Of a stretch of 38,153 nucleotides of DNA, positions 21,452 through 30,486 are shown piece by piece. This stretch comes from a virus. Location: the IMG/VR virus record IMGVR_UViG_3300047667_000909, positions 1 through 38,153 of that record; one strand, 5' to 3'. Under the pieces are notes generated by a model that ran no database searches, was not told the origin of the DNA, and saw only the letters and a program-made list of their open reading frames with translations. The stretch's first letter is position 1. Each line of letters starts with the position of its first letter. The position numbers and the translations under genes are program-made.

Positions 21452-23398
21452 ATGAAAAAACTACTTACCGCGCTCATTACGCTTAAGGCCGTAGACAAAA
21501 TGTCGTCGACCGTTAACCGCGCGTATGGCAACGCGCAAAGTAAGTTGTCTAGGTTGTCGCGTAGTAGTGACCGCGTTGCGAAAAAATCTACGGCCATCGC
21601 CTCCTCGGCCGGTATCGCGTCGCTTGGCATGGCGGCCGCGCTCTCCGTACCCGTCCAAAAGGCCATACAATTCGAGCAAGCCATGGCGGACGTTGGCGCC
21701 GTTATGGCCAACGTGACGGGGCCTCAGATGGAGGCCCTAAATAAGCAAGCCCGGCACCTCGGGGCCACGACACAGTTTACGGCCACGCAAGCCGCCGAGG
21801 CTATGGGTTTCCTCGCCATGGCGGGTTTCGACGCCACGCAAACTATGGAGGCCATGCCGTCTATGCTGAATTTATCAGCGGCCGGCGCTCTTGACTTGGC
21901 GAAAACTGCGGATATAGCTAGTAACGTTCTTACAGGTTTCGGGTTAGAGGCGAACCAAATGACCCGAGTGGCGGACGCCCTTACGGCCGGTTTCACCTCT
22001 ACGAACACGGACCTTGTTATGTTGGGGGAGACTATGAAGTTCGCCGCCCCCATCGCCTCAAAACTTAATCTTTCGTTGGAGGATACCGTGGCCATCGCCG
22101 GTATGTTGGGTGACGCTGGAATACAGGGCTCGATGGGGGGTACCGCCGTACGTACCTCGCTCCTCCGCTTGGCCGGCCCGCTACGTAAGGGTGAAAAAGC
22201 CCTAAAAAAATACGGCATCGCTACGTTAGACCTTGCTGGAAACGTTAAGCCGGTCCCGACGCTCTTTGCGGAGATTGGGAACAAGCTAGACGCGTTGCCG
22301 TCAGGCGCTAAAATGGCCGCTCTCCGGGATATCTTCGGCACGGAGGCCACAAGCGCCGCCGCTGTTTTTCTAAACCAAAAACGAAACGCCACCTTACAAG
22401 ATTATATTGCCAAGTTGCAAGAGGCTAAAACGGCCGAGCAAGTAGCGGCCGCCCGGATGGCGACCACTAACGGTGAAATACTAAAACTAAATTCGGCGTA
22501 CGAAGACGCCATGATTACGATAGGACTGGCCTTTTTGCCAATGCTCGTAAAGGTCGCCCAAAAGGCCGCCGCCGTAGCTACGGCCATCTCTACGTGGGCG
22601 CAAGCGAACCCCAAACTTTTTAAGACGCTTGCTAAAATCGTACTCGTAGTGGGTGCGGTTATCTCGGCCATCGCCGTCGTTGCTACGGTAGTTGCCGCCG
22701 TATCCTCCGCCGTCGGTTTTATGGCCACGGTGTTCTCCGTCGTGGGTACCGTTATTGGCTTCGTATCGGGTGTAGTAGCCACGATAATTCCATTCATATC
22801 GGCTTTAGCTGCCGGCTTTACTTTCCTTACTGGTATTGCGGCTTTGCCCTTCGTGTTGGTAGCCGCCGCGATTGCTGCCGCCGCGTTTTTGATATACAAA
22901 TATTGGGACCAAATCCAAGCTTTTTTCGTAAAGCTCGGCCCTAAGATGTTGTCCGCTGGTAAGAGTATTGTAAACATGATCGGCCAAGGAATAAAGTTTG
23001 CCCTAACCGGTCCGCTTTCACCTTTCGGATTAATGAAGGCCAACGTTAAAAAGATACGCGATCTACTGCCGTTTAGCCCGGCCAAGACCGGACCGCTACG
23101 GGATATCCACCGTATAAAACTGGTGGAGACCATCGCCGGGAGCATAAAATCTAAACCTCTCGTATCGGCCATGACCGGCGTGGTAGGCGACGTTGCGAAT
23201 ATGTCAGGCGCCCGGCCGGCGTTATCGCCCTCCTCGTCCGGCGGCGGTGCGATCAATGCACCGATAACGGTAACCTTTAACGGGGCCGTTTCGGAGAACG
23301 ATAAAATGGATTTTCGCAAGATGTTGGAGACCCACAAAGCCGACCTCGCCCGAATGATGGGGCGCATAAATAACGACACTAAACGCCTCGCATACTAA
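21452..23398 (+). CDS. Tail tape measure protein (TP901 type)
   Basis: A 648-residue protein that sets tail length. The N-terminal 100 residues are helical and basic (DKMSSTVNRAYGNAQSKLSR). The conserved TP901 core is clear: AIQFEQAMADVGAVMANVTG, then ARHLGATTQFTATQAAEAMG and GVIAL-like FKFAAPIASKLNLSLEDTVA with GIQGSMGGTAVRTSLLRL. Hydrophobic helices follow between about 375 and 490 (VVGAVISAIAVVATVVAAV; LAAGFTFLTGIAALPF), which may enter the membrane during DNA delivery. The C-terminus is Ser/Gly-rich then charged. It starts 30 nt after the chaperone stop; its stop overlaps the next gene (TAATG). Confidence 0.95.
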   Translation: MKKLLTALITLKAVDKMSSTVNRAYGNAQSKLSRLSRSSDRVAKKSTAIASSAGIASLGMAAALSVPVQKAIQFEQAMADVGAVMANVTGPQMEALNKQARHLGATTQFTATQAAEAMGFLAMAGFDATQTMEAMPSMLNLSAAGALDLAKTADIASNVLTGFGLEANQMTRVADALTAGFTSTNTDLVMLGETMKFAAPIASKLNLSLEDTVAIAGMLGDAGIQGSMGGTAVRTSLLRLAGPLRKGEKALKKYGIATLDLAGNVKPVPTLFAEIGNKLDALPSGAKMAALRDIFGTEATSAAAVFLNQKRNATLQDYIAKLQEAKTAEQVAAARMATTNGEILKLNSAYEDAMITIGLAFLPMLVKVAQKAAAVATAISTWAQANPKLFKTLAKIVLVVGAVISAIAVVATVVAAVSSAVGFMATVFSVVGTVIGFVSGVVATIIPFISALAAGFTFLTGIAALPFVLVAAAIAAAAFLIYKYWDQIQAFFVKLGPKMLSAGKSIVNMIGQGIKFALTGPLSPFGLMKANVKKIRDLLPFSPAKTGPLRDIHRIKLVETIAGSIKSKPLVSAMTGVVGDVANMSGARPALSPSSSGGGAINAPITVTFNGAVSENDKMDFRKMLETHKADLARMMGRINNDTKRLAY

Positions 23399-24258
23399 TG
23401 TATTACACCCTTGGAGATACCATTTTTACCGGAGCGTTCGGACCTTCGGCCGTTTCGGCGGAGTACGGGGCCCCATTGTTCGCACAGCAACAACCCATCG
23501 GCGGCAAAGCCATACTCCAAGACACCGGCACCGGCTTAAACCGGTTCGGGCTTACTCTTTTTCTCGACTTTTCCTTTACCAACGTACCCTCGGCACTCGC
23601 CGAGCTACGCGGGTACATGGACGCCCGGCGCGTCGTAGACTACTCGGCCGGTAACGGTGAGTTTTTCGGTACGTTTGTACTAACTAAAATGGCGGTCACG
23701 GAGCTAAACCGCAACCCTCGGGGCGAACTAGTTACGGCCTCCGTGGCGGTCGACCTCCTCGAATACGTAGACGCGGACCCCGAAGCGTCCCGGCGCCGTA
23801 GAGCGGTTACCGAGGCGGTAGCGGTGACGGAAAACGGAGTTATCCCGGTCCGTGTTACCGCGCTACCGACATCCCCTACGGGGCAAGTCGTGTCTACTCT
23901 TGGCGCCGGCATGGCTGCCGGCTTGGAAGGCGCCCTCATTATCGAACGCGCCGTTATGTTCTCCCCTGAACGCGAAAGTTTACTAAACCAAGCCGAGGCC
24001 ATATATAAAGTTGGTCGGGATAAGGTAGCCGAAGGCATCTCCGCCGCCGCCAACGTCCAAACCTTGGCCGCCCGGGCTCCGACGCTCTTGGCCGATATGG
24101 AGGCCGTAAAAAGTGCAATGGAGGTAGCCGTAGGCGCCGCCAAAACGGGCGACCTAACCAACGCTCGGGCGGCCGCAAGTAACGTCGTAGCCGCGTCCGA
24201 CGTGGCCGCCACAAGCTCCCGTTTTTTATCCGTAGATCTAATAACCCGACGCGCCTAA
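23398..24258 (+). CDS. Tail protein U-like (GpU family)
   Basis: A 286-residue protein. The N-terminal 120 residues match the P2 GpU pattern: the start LGDTIFTGAFGPSAVSAEYG, then TGTGLNRFGLTLFLDFSF, a block that places a ruler-like AELRGYMD and GEFFGTFVLTKMAVTELN. The remaining 150 residues are alanine-rich and helical, which makes it longer than P2 U (about 160). It is thought to take part in tail completion at the baseplate-tube junction. ATG overlaps the tape measure stop and its own stop overlaps the X gene (TAATG), so all three are coupled. Confidence 0.8.
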   Translation: MYYTLGDTIFTGAFGPSAVSAEYGAPLFAQQQPIGGKAILQDTGTGLNRFGLTLFLDFSFTNVPSALAELRGYMDARRVVDYSAGNGEFFGTFVLTKMAVTELNRNPRGELVTASVAVDLLEYVDADPEASRRRRAVTEAVAVTENGVIPVRVTALPTSPTGQVVSTLGAGMAAGLEGALIIERAVMFSPERESLLNQAEAIYKVGRDKVAEGISAAANVQTLAARAPTLLADMEAVKSAMEVAVGAAKTGDLTNARAAASNVVAASDVAATSSRFLSVDLITRRA

Positions 24259-24485
24259 TGGAAAACACGCAATACATTGAGTACATTACCCACGAGGGCC
24301 AACGGCTGGACCAAATCGCACACGCGAGCTACGGAGACGTCAACAACTGGAAACCCATACTTGACGCTAACCCGTCTCTCCCGATCTCCGCGAACCTACC
24401 GGCAGGGCTACGCCTTCGCGTCCCGGTATTAAGCGTGGCAACCGTCAATGATAACGCGCTAAACCTACCACCATGGAAACAGTAA
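24258..24485 (+). CDS. Tail protein X-like (LysM-type)
   Basis: A 75-residue protein of the P2 gpX kind: EYITHEGQRLDQIAHASYGD then ILDANPSLPISANLPAGLRLRVP is a LysM-like fold that may bind cell-wall glycan during baseplate action or help assembly. It lies between U and D, as in P2-like tails. Its last 13 bases overlap the start of the D gene, and its first bases overlap the U stop. Confidence 0.9.
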   Translation: MENTQYIEYITHEGQRLDQIAHASYGDVNNWKPILDANPSLPISANLPAGLRLRVPVLSVATVNDNALNLPPWKQ

Positions 24486-25462
24486 CCCGGGCGGAATTAA
24501 CCGTATTGATTAGGGGCCGGGACGTAACTAGCGACCTAACGCCCTACATTTTGTCGGCGAGTTACGAGGACGCGGTGGCGGGGGAGGCGGACAGCCTTAC
24601 GCTAACCGTAGCCGATCCGGACGCGCGATTTTTAAACTCGTGGTATCCGGATAAGGGCGACACTCTCGAAATGCTGCTAGGTTATCCCGGCGACTACGTG
24701 CCCTCGGGACTTTTTGAGATCGACCAAGTAGACGTAAACGGACCTCCCCGGGCAATAAGTATTAAGGCGATCTCGGCCGGCATTACAAAGAAATTAAGAA
24801 CTCGGCGGAGCTTCGCCCACGAGGGTAGCGACTTGCGTAAAATTGCCGCCACAATCGCGGACCGGCACGGCCTATCCGTCGAGGGTGAAATTAACGAAGG
24901 CTTAAAGGTCACTCGGTCTACCCAATATCGGGAGACCGACTTGGGCTACCTTTCCCGCATGGCGAAAGAGTATGGTTATGTTTTCAGCGTACGCGGATCC
25001 CGGTTAGTTTTCACGAATATTTATACTTTGGAGTCCCGCCCGGAAGTTGCCGCCCTCGACGTGGCCGAGCTCCTAAGCTACGCCTTCGCCGATAAGACTA
25101 CCGAAACGTACGGAGCCGCCACCGTACGATACCACAACCCCGACACCCAACAATATACCGAATATGTCAAAGAAAACGAGGCCGCTACGTCTACCGAAGC
25201 CGACACGGTGGAGGTTTTTACCGTGGCTAAGGAGCCGGCTACTGCCGAAGCCAAAGCCCGGGCCGCCCTGCACGACAAAACCACTCATAAGGTAACTGGC
25301 ACAATTAGCCTACCGGGCCGGCCGGCGATCCTCTCGGGTAATAACGTAGAGCTCACCGGGCTTGGGGTGTTTGACGGCATATACCACGTCGAGCGGTGTA
25401 GTCACATCTACGACGTAGGTGGAGGGTACACCACATCGGCAGAACTCAAAAAAATACGATAA
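24473..25462 (+). CDS. Baseplate hub protein (late control D family)
   Basis: A 329-residue hub protein of the P2 D / Mu P family. RAELTVLIRGRDVTSDLTPYI at the start, DSLTLTVADPDARFLNSW, YVPSGLFEIDQVDVNGPP and the ETDLGYLSRMAKEYGYVFS segment are family hallmarks. The C-terminus (KVTGTISLPGRPAILSGNNV and YTTSAELKKIR) forms the conserved last barrel. It joins tube and spike in the baseplate. The stop precedes the V gene start by one base. Confidence 0.9.
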   Translation: METVTRAELTVLIRGRDVTSDLTPYILSASYEDAVAGEADSLTLTVADPDARFLNSWYPDKGDTLEMLLGYPGDYVPSGLFEIDQVDVNGPPRAISIKAISAGITKKLRTRRSFAHEGSDLRKIAATIADRHGLSVEGEINEGLKVTRSTQYRETDLGYLSRMAKEYGYVFSVRGSRLVFTNIYTLESRPEVAALDVAELLSYAFADKTTETYGAATVRYHNPDTQQYTEYVKENEAATSTEADTVEVFTVAKEPATAEAKARAALHDKTTHKVTGTISLPGRPAILSGNNVELTGLGVFDGIYHVERCSHIYDVGGGYTTSAELKKIR

Positions 25463-25463
25463 A

Positions 25464-25985
25464 ATGTTAAGATTTGGAAACATAGCGGAAGTAAACCACG
25501 CCACCGGCCTCGTCCGCGTGGAACTCCCGGAAGACGCAATAGTAACTTCGTGGCTTTCCTACGTTTGGCCTGCCACGCGCGCCTCCCGGAGCTACTCGCC
25601 CCCCGTGGTCGGTGAGAGCGTAGCCGTGCTACTCGACGAGTACGCCACGGACGGAGTGGTACTTGGCGCCATCTACGCGGCGGAGGTCGACACCCCGGGA
25701 GCTGACCCCGGCCAACATTTTACTACCTTTGCCGACGGCGGGCGCGTCGAGTACGACGAAAACACCGGCAGACTAACCGTAAATAAAGGCTCCGTTAACG
25801 TCCTCGTCGACGGCGCAAAGATCACGATAAGTAAGGGAGGCGAGAGCCTTGGAGGTATCCTTTCCGACCTCATCGACCAACTCGCCATCGAAACGCACAC
25901 CGCACCGTCAGGACCGACCACGCCACCACTAAACGCGGCCGCATACACCGCAATTAAAACACGCCTCACACAATTCTTAGGCTAA
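25464..25985 (+). CDS. Baseplate spike protein V-like
   Basis: A 173-residue protein of the gpV / Mu gp45 kind. The N-terminal barrel starts MLRFGNIAEVNHATGLVRVE, then SYVWPATRASRSYSPPVVGES and DGVVLGAIYAAE. The next part is beta-helical (ADGGRVEYDENTGRLTV, NKGSVNVLVDGAKITIS), as in membrane-piercing spikes. The end is HTAPSGPTTPPLNAAA, typical of family members. The start is ATG 25464; the frame extends upstream only into the D gene. Its stop overlaps the next start (TAATG). Confidence 0.9.
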   Translation: MLRFGNIAEVNHATGLVRVELPEDAIVTSWLSYVWPATRASRSYSPPVVGESVAVLLDEYATDGVVLGAIYAAEVDTPGADPGQHFTTFADGGRVEYDENTGRLTVNKGSVNVLVDGAKITISKGGESLGGILSDLIDQLAIETHTAPSGPTTPPLNAAAYTAIKTRLTQFLG

Positions 25986-26275
25986 TGAAAAACAAAGAGA
26001 GCAACCCCGGGACGCTTGCTACCATCGCCGAGTACCTCCCGTACGTATCGGTTGTAGTCGCCACGTTAAAAAGCGTATGGATTTCACTATTCGGGCCAAA
26101 GAAAACGCCGGCGGAGAAAAAGTTGGCCGAGTGGAATAGTGCGGTAAAAGACTACCGTAAAAATCGCAACGCTATGACGTGGGAAAAGCTCCAACGTTTG
26201 GCCCGGATACTTTACCCCGATGGCTCGGTACTTCCGCAACTTACCGAGCTGGACAAAAATAAAAACAATGCCTAA
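25985..26275 (+). CDS. Small basic protein with one hydrophobic segment, unknown
   Basis: A 96-residue protein. Residues about 17-36 (YLPYVSVVVATLKSVWISLF) form a moderately hydrophobic segment, then a lysine-rich helical region (KKTPAEKKLAEWNSAVKDYR). It lies between V and W genes, overlapping the V stop by one base and the next gene by 8 nt, so it is translated with the baseplate genes. No family recognised. It may be a small baseplate or membrane protein; location alone suggests a tail role. Confidence 0.65.
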   Translation: MKNKESNPGTLATIAEYLPYVSVVVATLKSVWISLFGPKKTPAEKKLAEWNSAVKDYRKNRNAMTWEKLQRLARILYPDGSVLPQLTELDKNKNNA

Positions 26276-26921
26276 CACCGAGCCCTTAAACCCCGTTGGT
26301 ACGGGCCCTTTCGACGCCGAAGACCTAGCCACCTCCGACTCGGCGGCCGAAATCTTAACGCCCCGTTTCAACGTCTCCGACCTTTTTCCGGAGGACGCGC
26401 CGGCCCGAGAGTCCTACCGGTCCGCCGAACAAGGCTTGGAGATTTATAGCGCGAATTGGCAACTCTCGGCCACCCGCTTCGGCGGGATTGTGGAAGGTAG
26501 CGAAGACCTAAACCAAGCCATCACCCTCGCCCTCTCCACGCGTAAGGGCTCCGACCCATTCCGGCCCACCTTCGGATCCGACATTTGGGAGCAAGTGGGT
26601 AGGCCAATATCGTTAGCCGGTCCGGCCATCGTAAGGGCCGTGCGGGAAACCGTAGGCGCTTGGGAGCCGCGCGTAAAAATCGTATCGGTATCCTACTCTT
26701 ACCAAGACAGTTACGGCGGTAATGCGGGCCTACTATCCGGCATCCGTATAGATATTACATGGGCTCCCCTCGCCAACGGCTCGGCGAATCAAATCCTTAG
26801 CCTCTTAGTTGCCGACTCTATCGGCCTCGGAGACGTGGAGGACGTCGGAATTATTCGTATATTGGCAACCGAAGCCGGCGAGGCAATTATAACCGGCCTT
26901 GGAGAATTTATTTTAGTATGA
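26268..26921 (+). CDS. Baseplate wedge protein (W / gp25-like)
   Basis: A 217-residue protein. The family core lies in the second half: EDLNQAITLALSTRKGSDPF then RPTFGSDIWEQVGRPIS, where the GSDPF..PTFGSD motif is typical of gp25/W proteins, and IRIDITWAPLANG. The N-terminal 70 residues are an extra acidic stretch (FDAEDLATSDSAAE), longer than in P2 W. It anchors the sheath to the baseplate wedge. ATG 26268 overlaps the previous gene. Confidence 0.9.
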   Translation: MPNTEPLNPVGTGPFDAEDLATSDSAAEILTPRFNVSDLFPEDAPARESYRSAEQGLEIYSANWQLSATRFGGIVEGSEDLNQAITLALSTRKGSDPFRPTFGSDIWEQVGRPISLAGPAIVRAVRETVGAWEPRVKIVSVSYSYQDSYGGNAGLLSGIRIDITWAPLANGSANQILSLLVADSIGLGDVEDVGIIRILATEAGEAIITGLGEFILV

Positions 26922-28024
26922 TCGCACCGCAATTTGTCGACACCGGCTACGAGGCAATCGTAGCGCGCATGGTTGCCCGCTACGAGGAGATCGTGGGCCG
27001 CACCGTCCAGCCCGCCCAAGTGGAGCGGCTCGTTATCAATAATATCGCCTACGAGATTAAGGTGGCTTTGGAGCAGATGCAAAGCGCGTCAGAACAACAA
27101 CTACTCGCCTTCGCCACCGCTCCTATGCTGGACTTTCTCGCCGAGCTTGTAGGCGTAGATCGTCTACCGGCCTCGGGTGCGGTTACTACCTTACAATTTA
27201 CCGCCGTGGTCGGTGCCACGTCTGCCGTGGTGCCCGCAAACACCCGCGTAGGGTCGGTGGATGGCCGCGTTATTTTCCTCACCACCGAGGCCGTTACGTT
27301 GGCCGGCTCGCCTCTTACGGGCACGGTTGGCGCGATATCCACCACGGTAGGCGCCAACGGTAACGGGTATCTACCGGGGGAGGTTTCCCAAGTTTTGGAC
27401 CCCCAACCCTTTATAGCTACTGTGGCGAACACCGAAACCACCAATGGCGGAGCCAACGCGGAGAGCGACGACGAATTGCGGGAGCGTACCCGATTGGCGC
27501 CCGCCCAATACTCCGTTGCTGGTCCTAGCGAGGCTTACAAGTTTTTCGCCCGTAAGGCATCCTCCGCCATTATCGACGTGGCCGTAATGTCACCGGCACC
27601 GGGCACGGTAAACGTATACCCGTTAATATCCGGGGGCGTAGGGACGCCGCAAACACTCCTCGACTTAGTGAACGCCACCTTAAACGACGATAGGGTGCGG
27701 CCACTAACTGACACCGTGGCGGTTATCAGTCCGACGGTAGTACCGTTCGTCGTCAATATCCAAATAACAGCATACACCAACGCGGACGAGGCCACGATAG
27801 TCTCCGGGGCCACTTCGGCCGTGGCGGCGTACCTTCTAGCCCGGGAGAACCGCTTAGGACAAGACGTAAAACGCTCCCAACTTATTCACCTTGCCACCAC
27901 CTCGGTATCCGAGGTGTTCGACGTTAACGTAGTTGAACCGGCGGCGGATGTCGTTGTAAACTTATCGGAGGTCCCCAAGGCCACCGCGCTCACCATTACC
28001 GTAACGAACCGCTCCGATGGATAA
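26918..28024 (+). CDS. Baseplate protein J
   Basis: A 368-residue wedge protein of the J / Mu gp47 family. FVDTGYEAIVARMVARYEEI, a helical AFATAPMLDFLAELVGVDRL segment, then LQFTAVVGATSAVVPANTRV, NGGANAESDDELRERTRLAP and PGTVNVYPLISGGVGTP are hallmarks. The C-terminus has RLGQDVKRSQLIHLA and VNLSEVPKA. It overlaps the W gene by 4 nt (ATGA) and the I gene by 8 nt. Confidence 0.95.
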   Translation: MIAPQFVDTGYEAIVARMVARYEEIVGRTVQPAQVERLVINNIAYEIKVALEQMQSASEQQLLAFATAPMLDFLAELVGVDRLPASGAVTTLQFTAVVGATSAVVPANTRVGSVDGRVIFLTTEAVTLAGSPLTGTVGAISTTVGANGNGYLPGEVSQVLDPQPFIATVANTETTNGGANAESDDELRERTRLAPAQYSVAGPSEAYKFFARKASSAIIDVAVMSPAPGTVNVYPLISGGVGTPQTLLDLVNATLNDDRVRPLTDTVAVISPTVVPFVVNIQITAYTNADEATIVSGATSAVAAYLLARENRLGQDVKRSQLIHLATTSVSEVFDVNVVEPAADVVVNLSEVPKATALTITVTNRSDG

Positions 28025-28733
28025 CATTGCAAGTGCGCTAGTTAACGCGCCCCACATTACAGCCTTCGCCCGGGCCACCGCCGCCGAACTCGCCGACACG
28101 AGTTTCGCGCCCTTACTTATGTATGTGGTCGACGAAGCGCCCGAGGACGCGTTGTACTATCTAGCGGAACAATTTAACGTCCTCGGCTGGAAAGGGTGGA
28201 ACTTGGCCACGACCGCAACCGCCCGGCGCGAACTGATTAAAAACGCCATACGCCTACAACGCGCGAAAGGTACCCCCTACGCAATACGGGAGGCGGTGCG
28301 TACTCTAGGTTTCGAGACGGCGGTAGTACGAGAGAATATTGGCGTAGATTACGACGCGGCCAACAACCACGACGGGACAATTAGTTACGGAGACGGGGGC
28401 GGCCTTTTCACTTTCCGGGTACTCATCTACGTAGGTGCCGACGTCGCCATTAACGCCACGTCCATCGGCGAAATAACCGAGTTAGTTTTGGCGTATAAAA
28501 ATGCGCGTAGCCACCTTATAGATATTTCCTTTGGTATCACTCTCCAAGACACCCTCGCCTCGGAGGAGACGTTGGAATACGATGGCTCCGAACTTTCGGA
28601 GAGACTAACCCCCGGCGTTTACCACACCGGAGCGGCTACCTATAACGGTGCCGAGACACACAACAACACCGCAAGTTCCGTAAACTTGCGTATTTTTACT
28701 AACGGAACACTAACCGAAGATGCTAACTACTGA
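28017..28733 (+). CDS. Tail protein I
   Basis: A 238-residue baseplate protein of the P2 I / Mu gp48 family, which links baseplate wedge to tail fibres. LYYLAEQFNVLGWKGWNLA, then ARRELIKNAIRLQRAKGTPY and AIREAVRTLGFETAVV are the conserved helical core. After about residue 180 the sequence becomes Thr/Asn-rich (TYNGAETHNNTASSVNL), longer than P2 I, and may contact the next fibre-like gene, which it overlaps by 14 nt. Confidence 0.9.
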   Translation: MDNIASALVNAPHITAFARATAAELADTSFAPLLMYVVDEAPEDALYYLAEQFNVLGWKGWNLATTATARRELIKNAIRLQRAKGTPYAIREAVRTLGFETAVVRENIGVDYDAANNHDGTISYGDGGGLFTFRVLIYVGADVAINATSIGEITELVLAYKNARSHLIDISFGITLQDTLASEETLEYDGSELSERLTPGVYHTGAATYNGAETHNNTASSVNLRIFTNGTLTEDANY

Positions 28734-29154
28734 CAAACTAATACCTACCGGTGCCGTAACGCTTAGAGGCTTTGACGCTGACGGACTCCTATGGACTTGG
28801 AACGCGTATAACCTCGTAGTGAACGGCGGCCGCCAAGCTATTAGCCGCCTACTTGGTAACCAACCTACGGGTAAGAATATCGACCGGTTCGCCGTAGGAT
28901 CCAACGGATCCGGCGCGGTGCTTACTGACGTCGCAATTACTGACCAATTCGCCAAGGCCGTATCGGGTATTTCCTTTCCGGGTAATGGTGTACAATTCGC
29001 GTTTTCGTTGGAACTTTCCGAGGCTAACGGGCTCACCATTCGGGAGTTTGCCCTACTTTGTGCGGATAATACCGTATTTTCCCGCATAGTACGCGCCCCC
29101 ATCATTAAGGACAACACCGTACGCATTGAGGGTACGTGGACAATCAATTTTTAA
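28720..29154 (+). CDS. Fibre/baseplate-associated protein, unknown
   Basis: A 144-residue, beta-rich protein. LRGFDADGLLWTWNAYNLVV then NGGRQAISRLLG, and FSLELSEANGLTIREFALLC resemble short proteins located between tail protein I and fibres in several myophages. They may form a fibre-attachment or short distal fibre domain. It overlaps the end of tail protein I and precedes the collar-domain fibre by 3 nt. Function inferred from position and style. Confidence 0.65.
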   Translation: MLTTDKLIPTGAVTLRGFDADGLLWTWNAYNLVVNGGRQAISRLLGNQPTGKNIDRFAVGSNGSGAVLTDVAITDQFAKAVSGISFPGNGVQFAFSLELSEANGLTIREFALLCADNTVFSRIVRAPIIKDNTVRIEGTWTINF

Positions 29155-29157
29155 ACT

Positions 29158-30045
29158 ATGGCAAATCTAACCGAAACGCCCACCTTTGACACGGGTATCT
29201 ACCAATTAGAACTTACCGATCCGGTAGTAGGAGGACCTAACGGTACGTCTAATATGCAGGCTAAAGGGCTCGCGAACCGGACAAAATACCTTTTCGATAA
29301 GCTCGTAAATTCCGGCCTTAACGGCAGCCCTCGGCAGTTCTCCGGCGACGTTAACACGTTGTTATCGCCCGGGTTTTACCTTATCCGCGCGGACTCTACC
29401 AATATGCCCGTAACGGGTAAATTCGGGCACATGTTCGTATCGGGTGACGCCGCCGCGCCCGATCAAAACGGGCAAGGTGCGTCGGTGTGCCAACTGTTTA
29501 TACTGAATAATTCCGACGTTTCGGAGATATACTTCCGCGTCCACCGGCAAACCTCCGGGCTCCCCGGGTGGAGTAAGTTGGTCTCCTCCTCCGACCTTGA
29601 CGCGATTAGTGGCCAGCTCGTGGGCATGGTCTCCCCGTTCGGTGGGGCCGCCGCCCCGTTCGGTTGGTTCGAGTGTAACGGCGCGGCTGTTAGCCGGTCG
29701 ACTTACGCGGCACTATTCGCCCGCATTGGTACAACGCATGGAGCCGGAAACGGCACCACTACGTTTACCCTCCCGGATCTACGGGGCGAGTTTGTGCGCG
29801 GTTGGGACCATGGCCGAGGCATTGACTCCGGCCGTGCCGTGGCGTCTACCCAAGCGGACGAGCTCAAAAGCCACAACCACGGCTTCACTAAACCCGGGCC
29901 GGACACTCCGCAAGTACTAGTTAACACCATCGCCGGCGCCAACTTCGTAGTACCTACTGGTCAGCTCATAACTACCACGAACAACACCGGCGGGACCGAA
30001 ACGCGCCCGCGTAGCGTGGCGCTAATTCATTGCATCAAATATTAA
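29158..30045 (+). CDS. Tail fibre with collar domain
   Basis: A 295-residue fibre. The N-terminal section (YQLELTDPVVGGPNG then LANRTKYLFDKL) is a common fibre attachment segment. The middle resembles a receptor-side region with FYLIRADSTNMPVTGKFGHM. The C-terminal 125 residues hold the tail collar domain: GMVSPFGGAAAPFGWFECNG, then ALFARIGTTHGAGNGTTTF and TLPDLRGEFVRGWDHGRG, closing SVALIHCIKY. It probably forms the main receptor-binding fibre or its proximal part. Confidence 0.9.
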   Translation: MANLTETPTFDTGIYQLELTDPVVGGPNGTSNMQAKGLANRTKYLFDKLVNSGLNGSPRQFSGDVNTLLSPGFYLIRADSTNMPVTGKFGHMFVSGDAAAPDQNGQGASVCQLFILNNSDVSEIYFRVHRQTSGLPGWSKLVSSSDLDAISGQLVGMVSPFGGAAAPFGWFECNGAAVSRSTYAALFARIGTTHGAGNGTTTFTLPDLRGEFVRGWDHGRGIDSGRAVASTQADELKSHNHGFTKPGPDTPQVLVNTIAGANFVVPTGQLITTTNNTGGTETRPRSVALIHCIKY

Positions 30046-30055
30046 ATTCCACCCG

Positions 30056-30409
30056 ATGAAAACTATTTTTCACTACGACGAAAATACCGGGGGTTACCTT
30101 GGCCAGAACGTCGCCGACGTCGACCCCGCAACGGGTAATGCGCTCTTACCAGCCCACGCCACCGATATCGCCCCGCCGGCGCTATTGGGCGTTAAATTCA
30201 ACATTAAGAAAGGGTGTTGGGAAGGCATCGATCCGGCGGCCGTAGTCGTCGAACTACCGAAGCCCGTGGAGATCGTAGAGGACATTATTTTATCCTCCGA
30301 AGACCTCGAGACCACTACCCCCGACGTGCTGGCCGTCAACACCCCCGGAGAAATGGAGGAGCGGGTACCCGCAAAAAATAAGCGCCGCCGAGGTCGGCCG
30401 CGCTCATAA
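30056..30409 (+). CDS. Tail fibre assembly-like protein
   Basis: A 117-residue protein. The start FHYDENTGGYLGQNVADVDP and LLPAHATDIAPPALLG match the N-terminal part of tail fibre assembly chaperones, which often follow a fibre gene and aid its trimerisation. The usual C-terminal part of the family is replaced by an acidic stretch and a basic AT-hook-like end (KNKRRRGRPRS), similar to the basic stretch in the small terminase. It is the last gene of the rightward arm, before the terminator. Confidence 0.75.
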   Translation: MKTIFHYDENTGGYLGQNVADVDPATGNALLPAHATDIAPPALLGVKFNIKKGCWEGIDPAAVVVELPKPVEIVEDIILSSEDLETTTPDVLAVNTPGEMEERVPAKNKRRRGRPRS

Positions 30410-30443
30410 AATAATGGGTGTTCTCATAGTGTGTGTAGAGTTT

Positions 30444-30478
30444 CCCCGGTCGGCCTCGTGTCGGCCGGGGTTCTCTTT
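30444..30478 (+). terminator. Terminator at the end of the rightward arm
   Basis: CCCCGGTCG (30444-30452) pairs with CGGCCGGGG (30462-30470) through one G-U pair, then TTCTCTTT. It lies between the convergent ends of the two arms; the reverse strand lacks a T-run, so it acts mainly rightward. Confidence 0.8.
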
Positions 30479-30486
30479 TAAAAGGG

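Noticed and set aside
22402-23379. 325-residue leftward frame opposite the tape measure gene
   Set aside because: A long antisense frame caused by codon bias; no leader and no recognisable domain. The same holds for 21724-22392 and 23640-24212.
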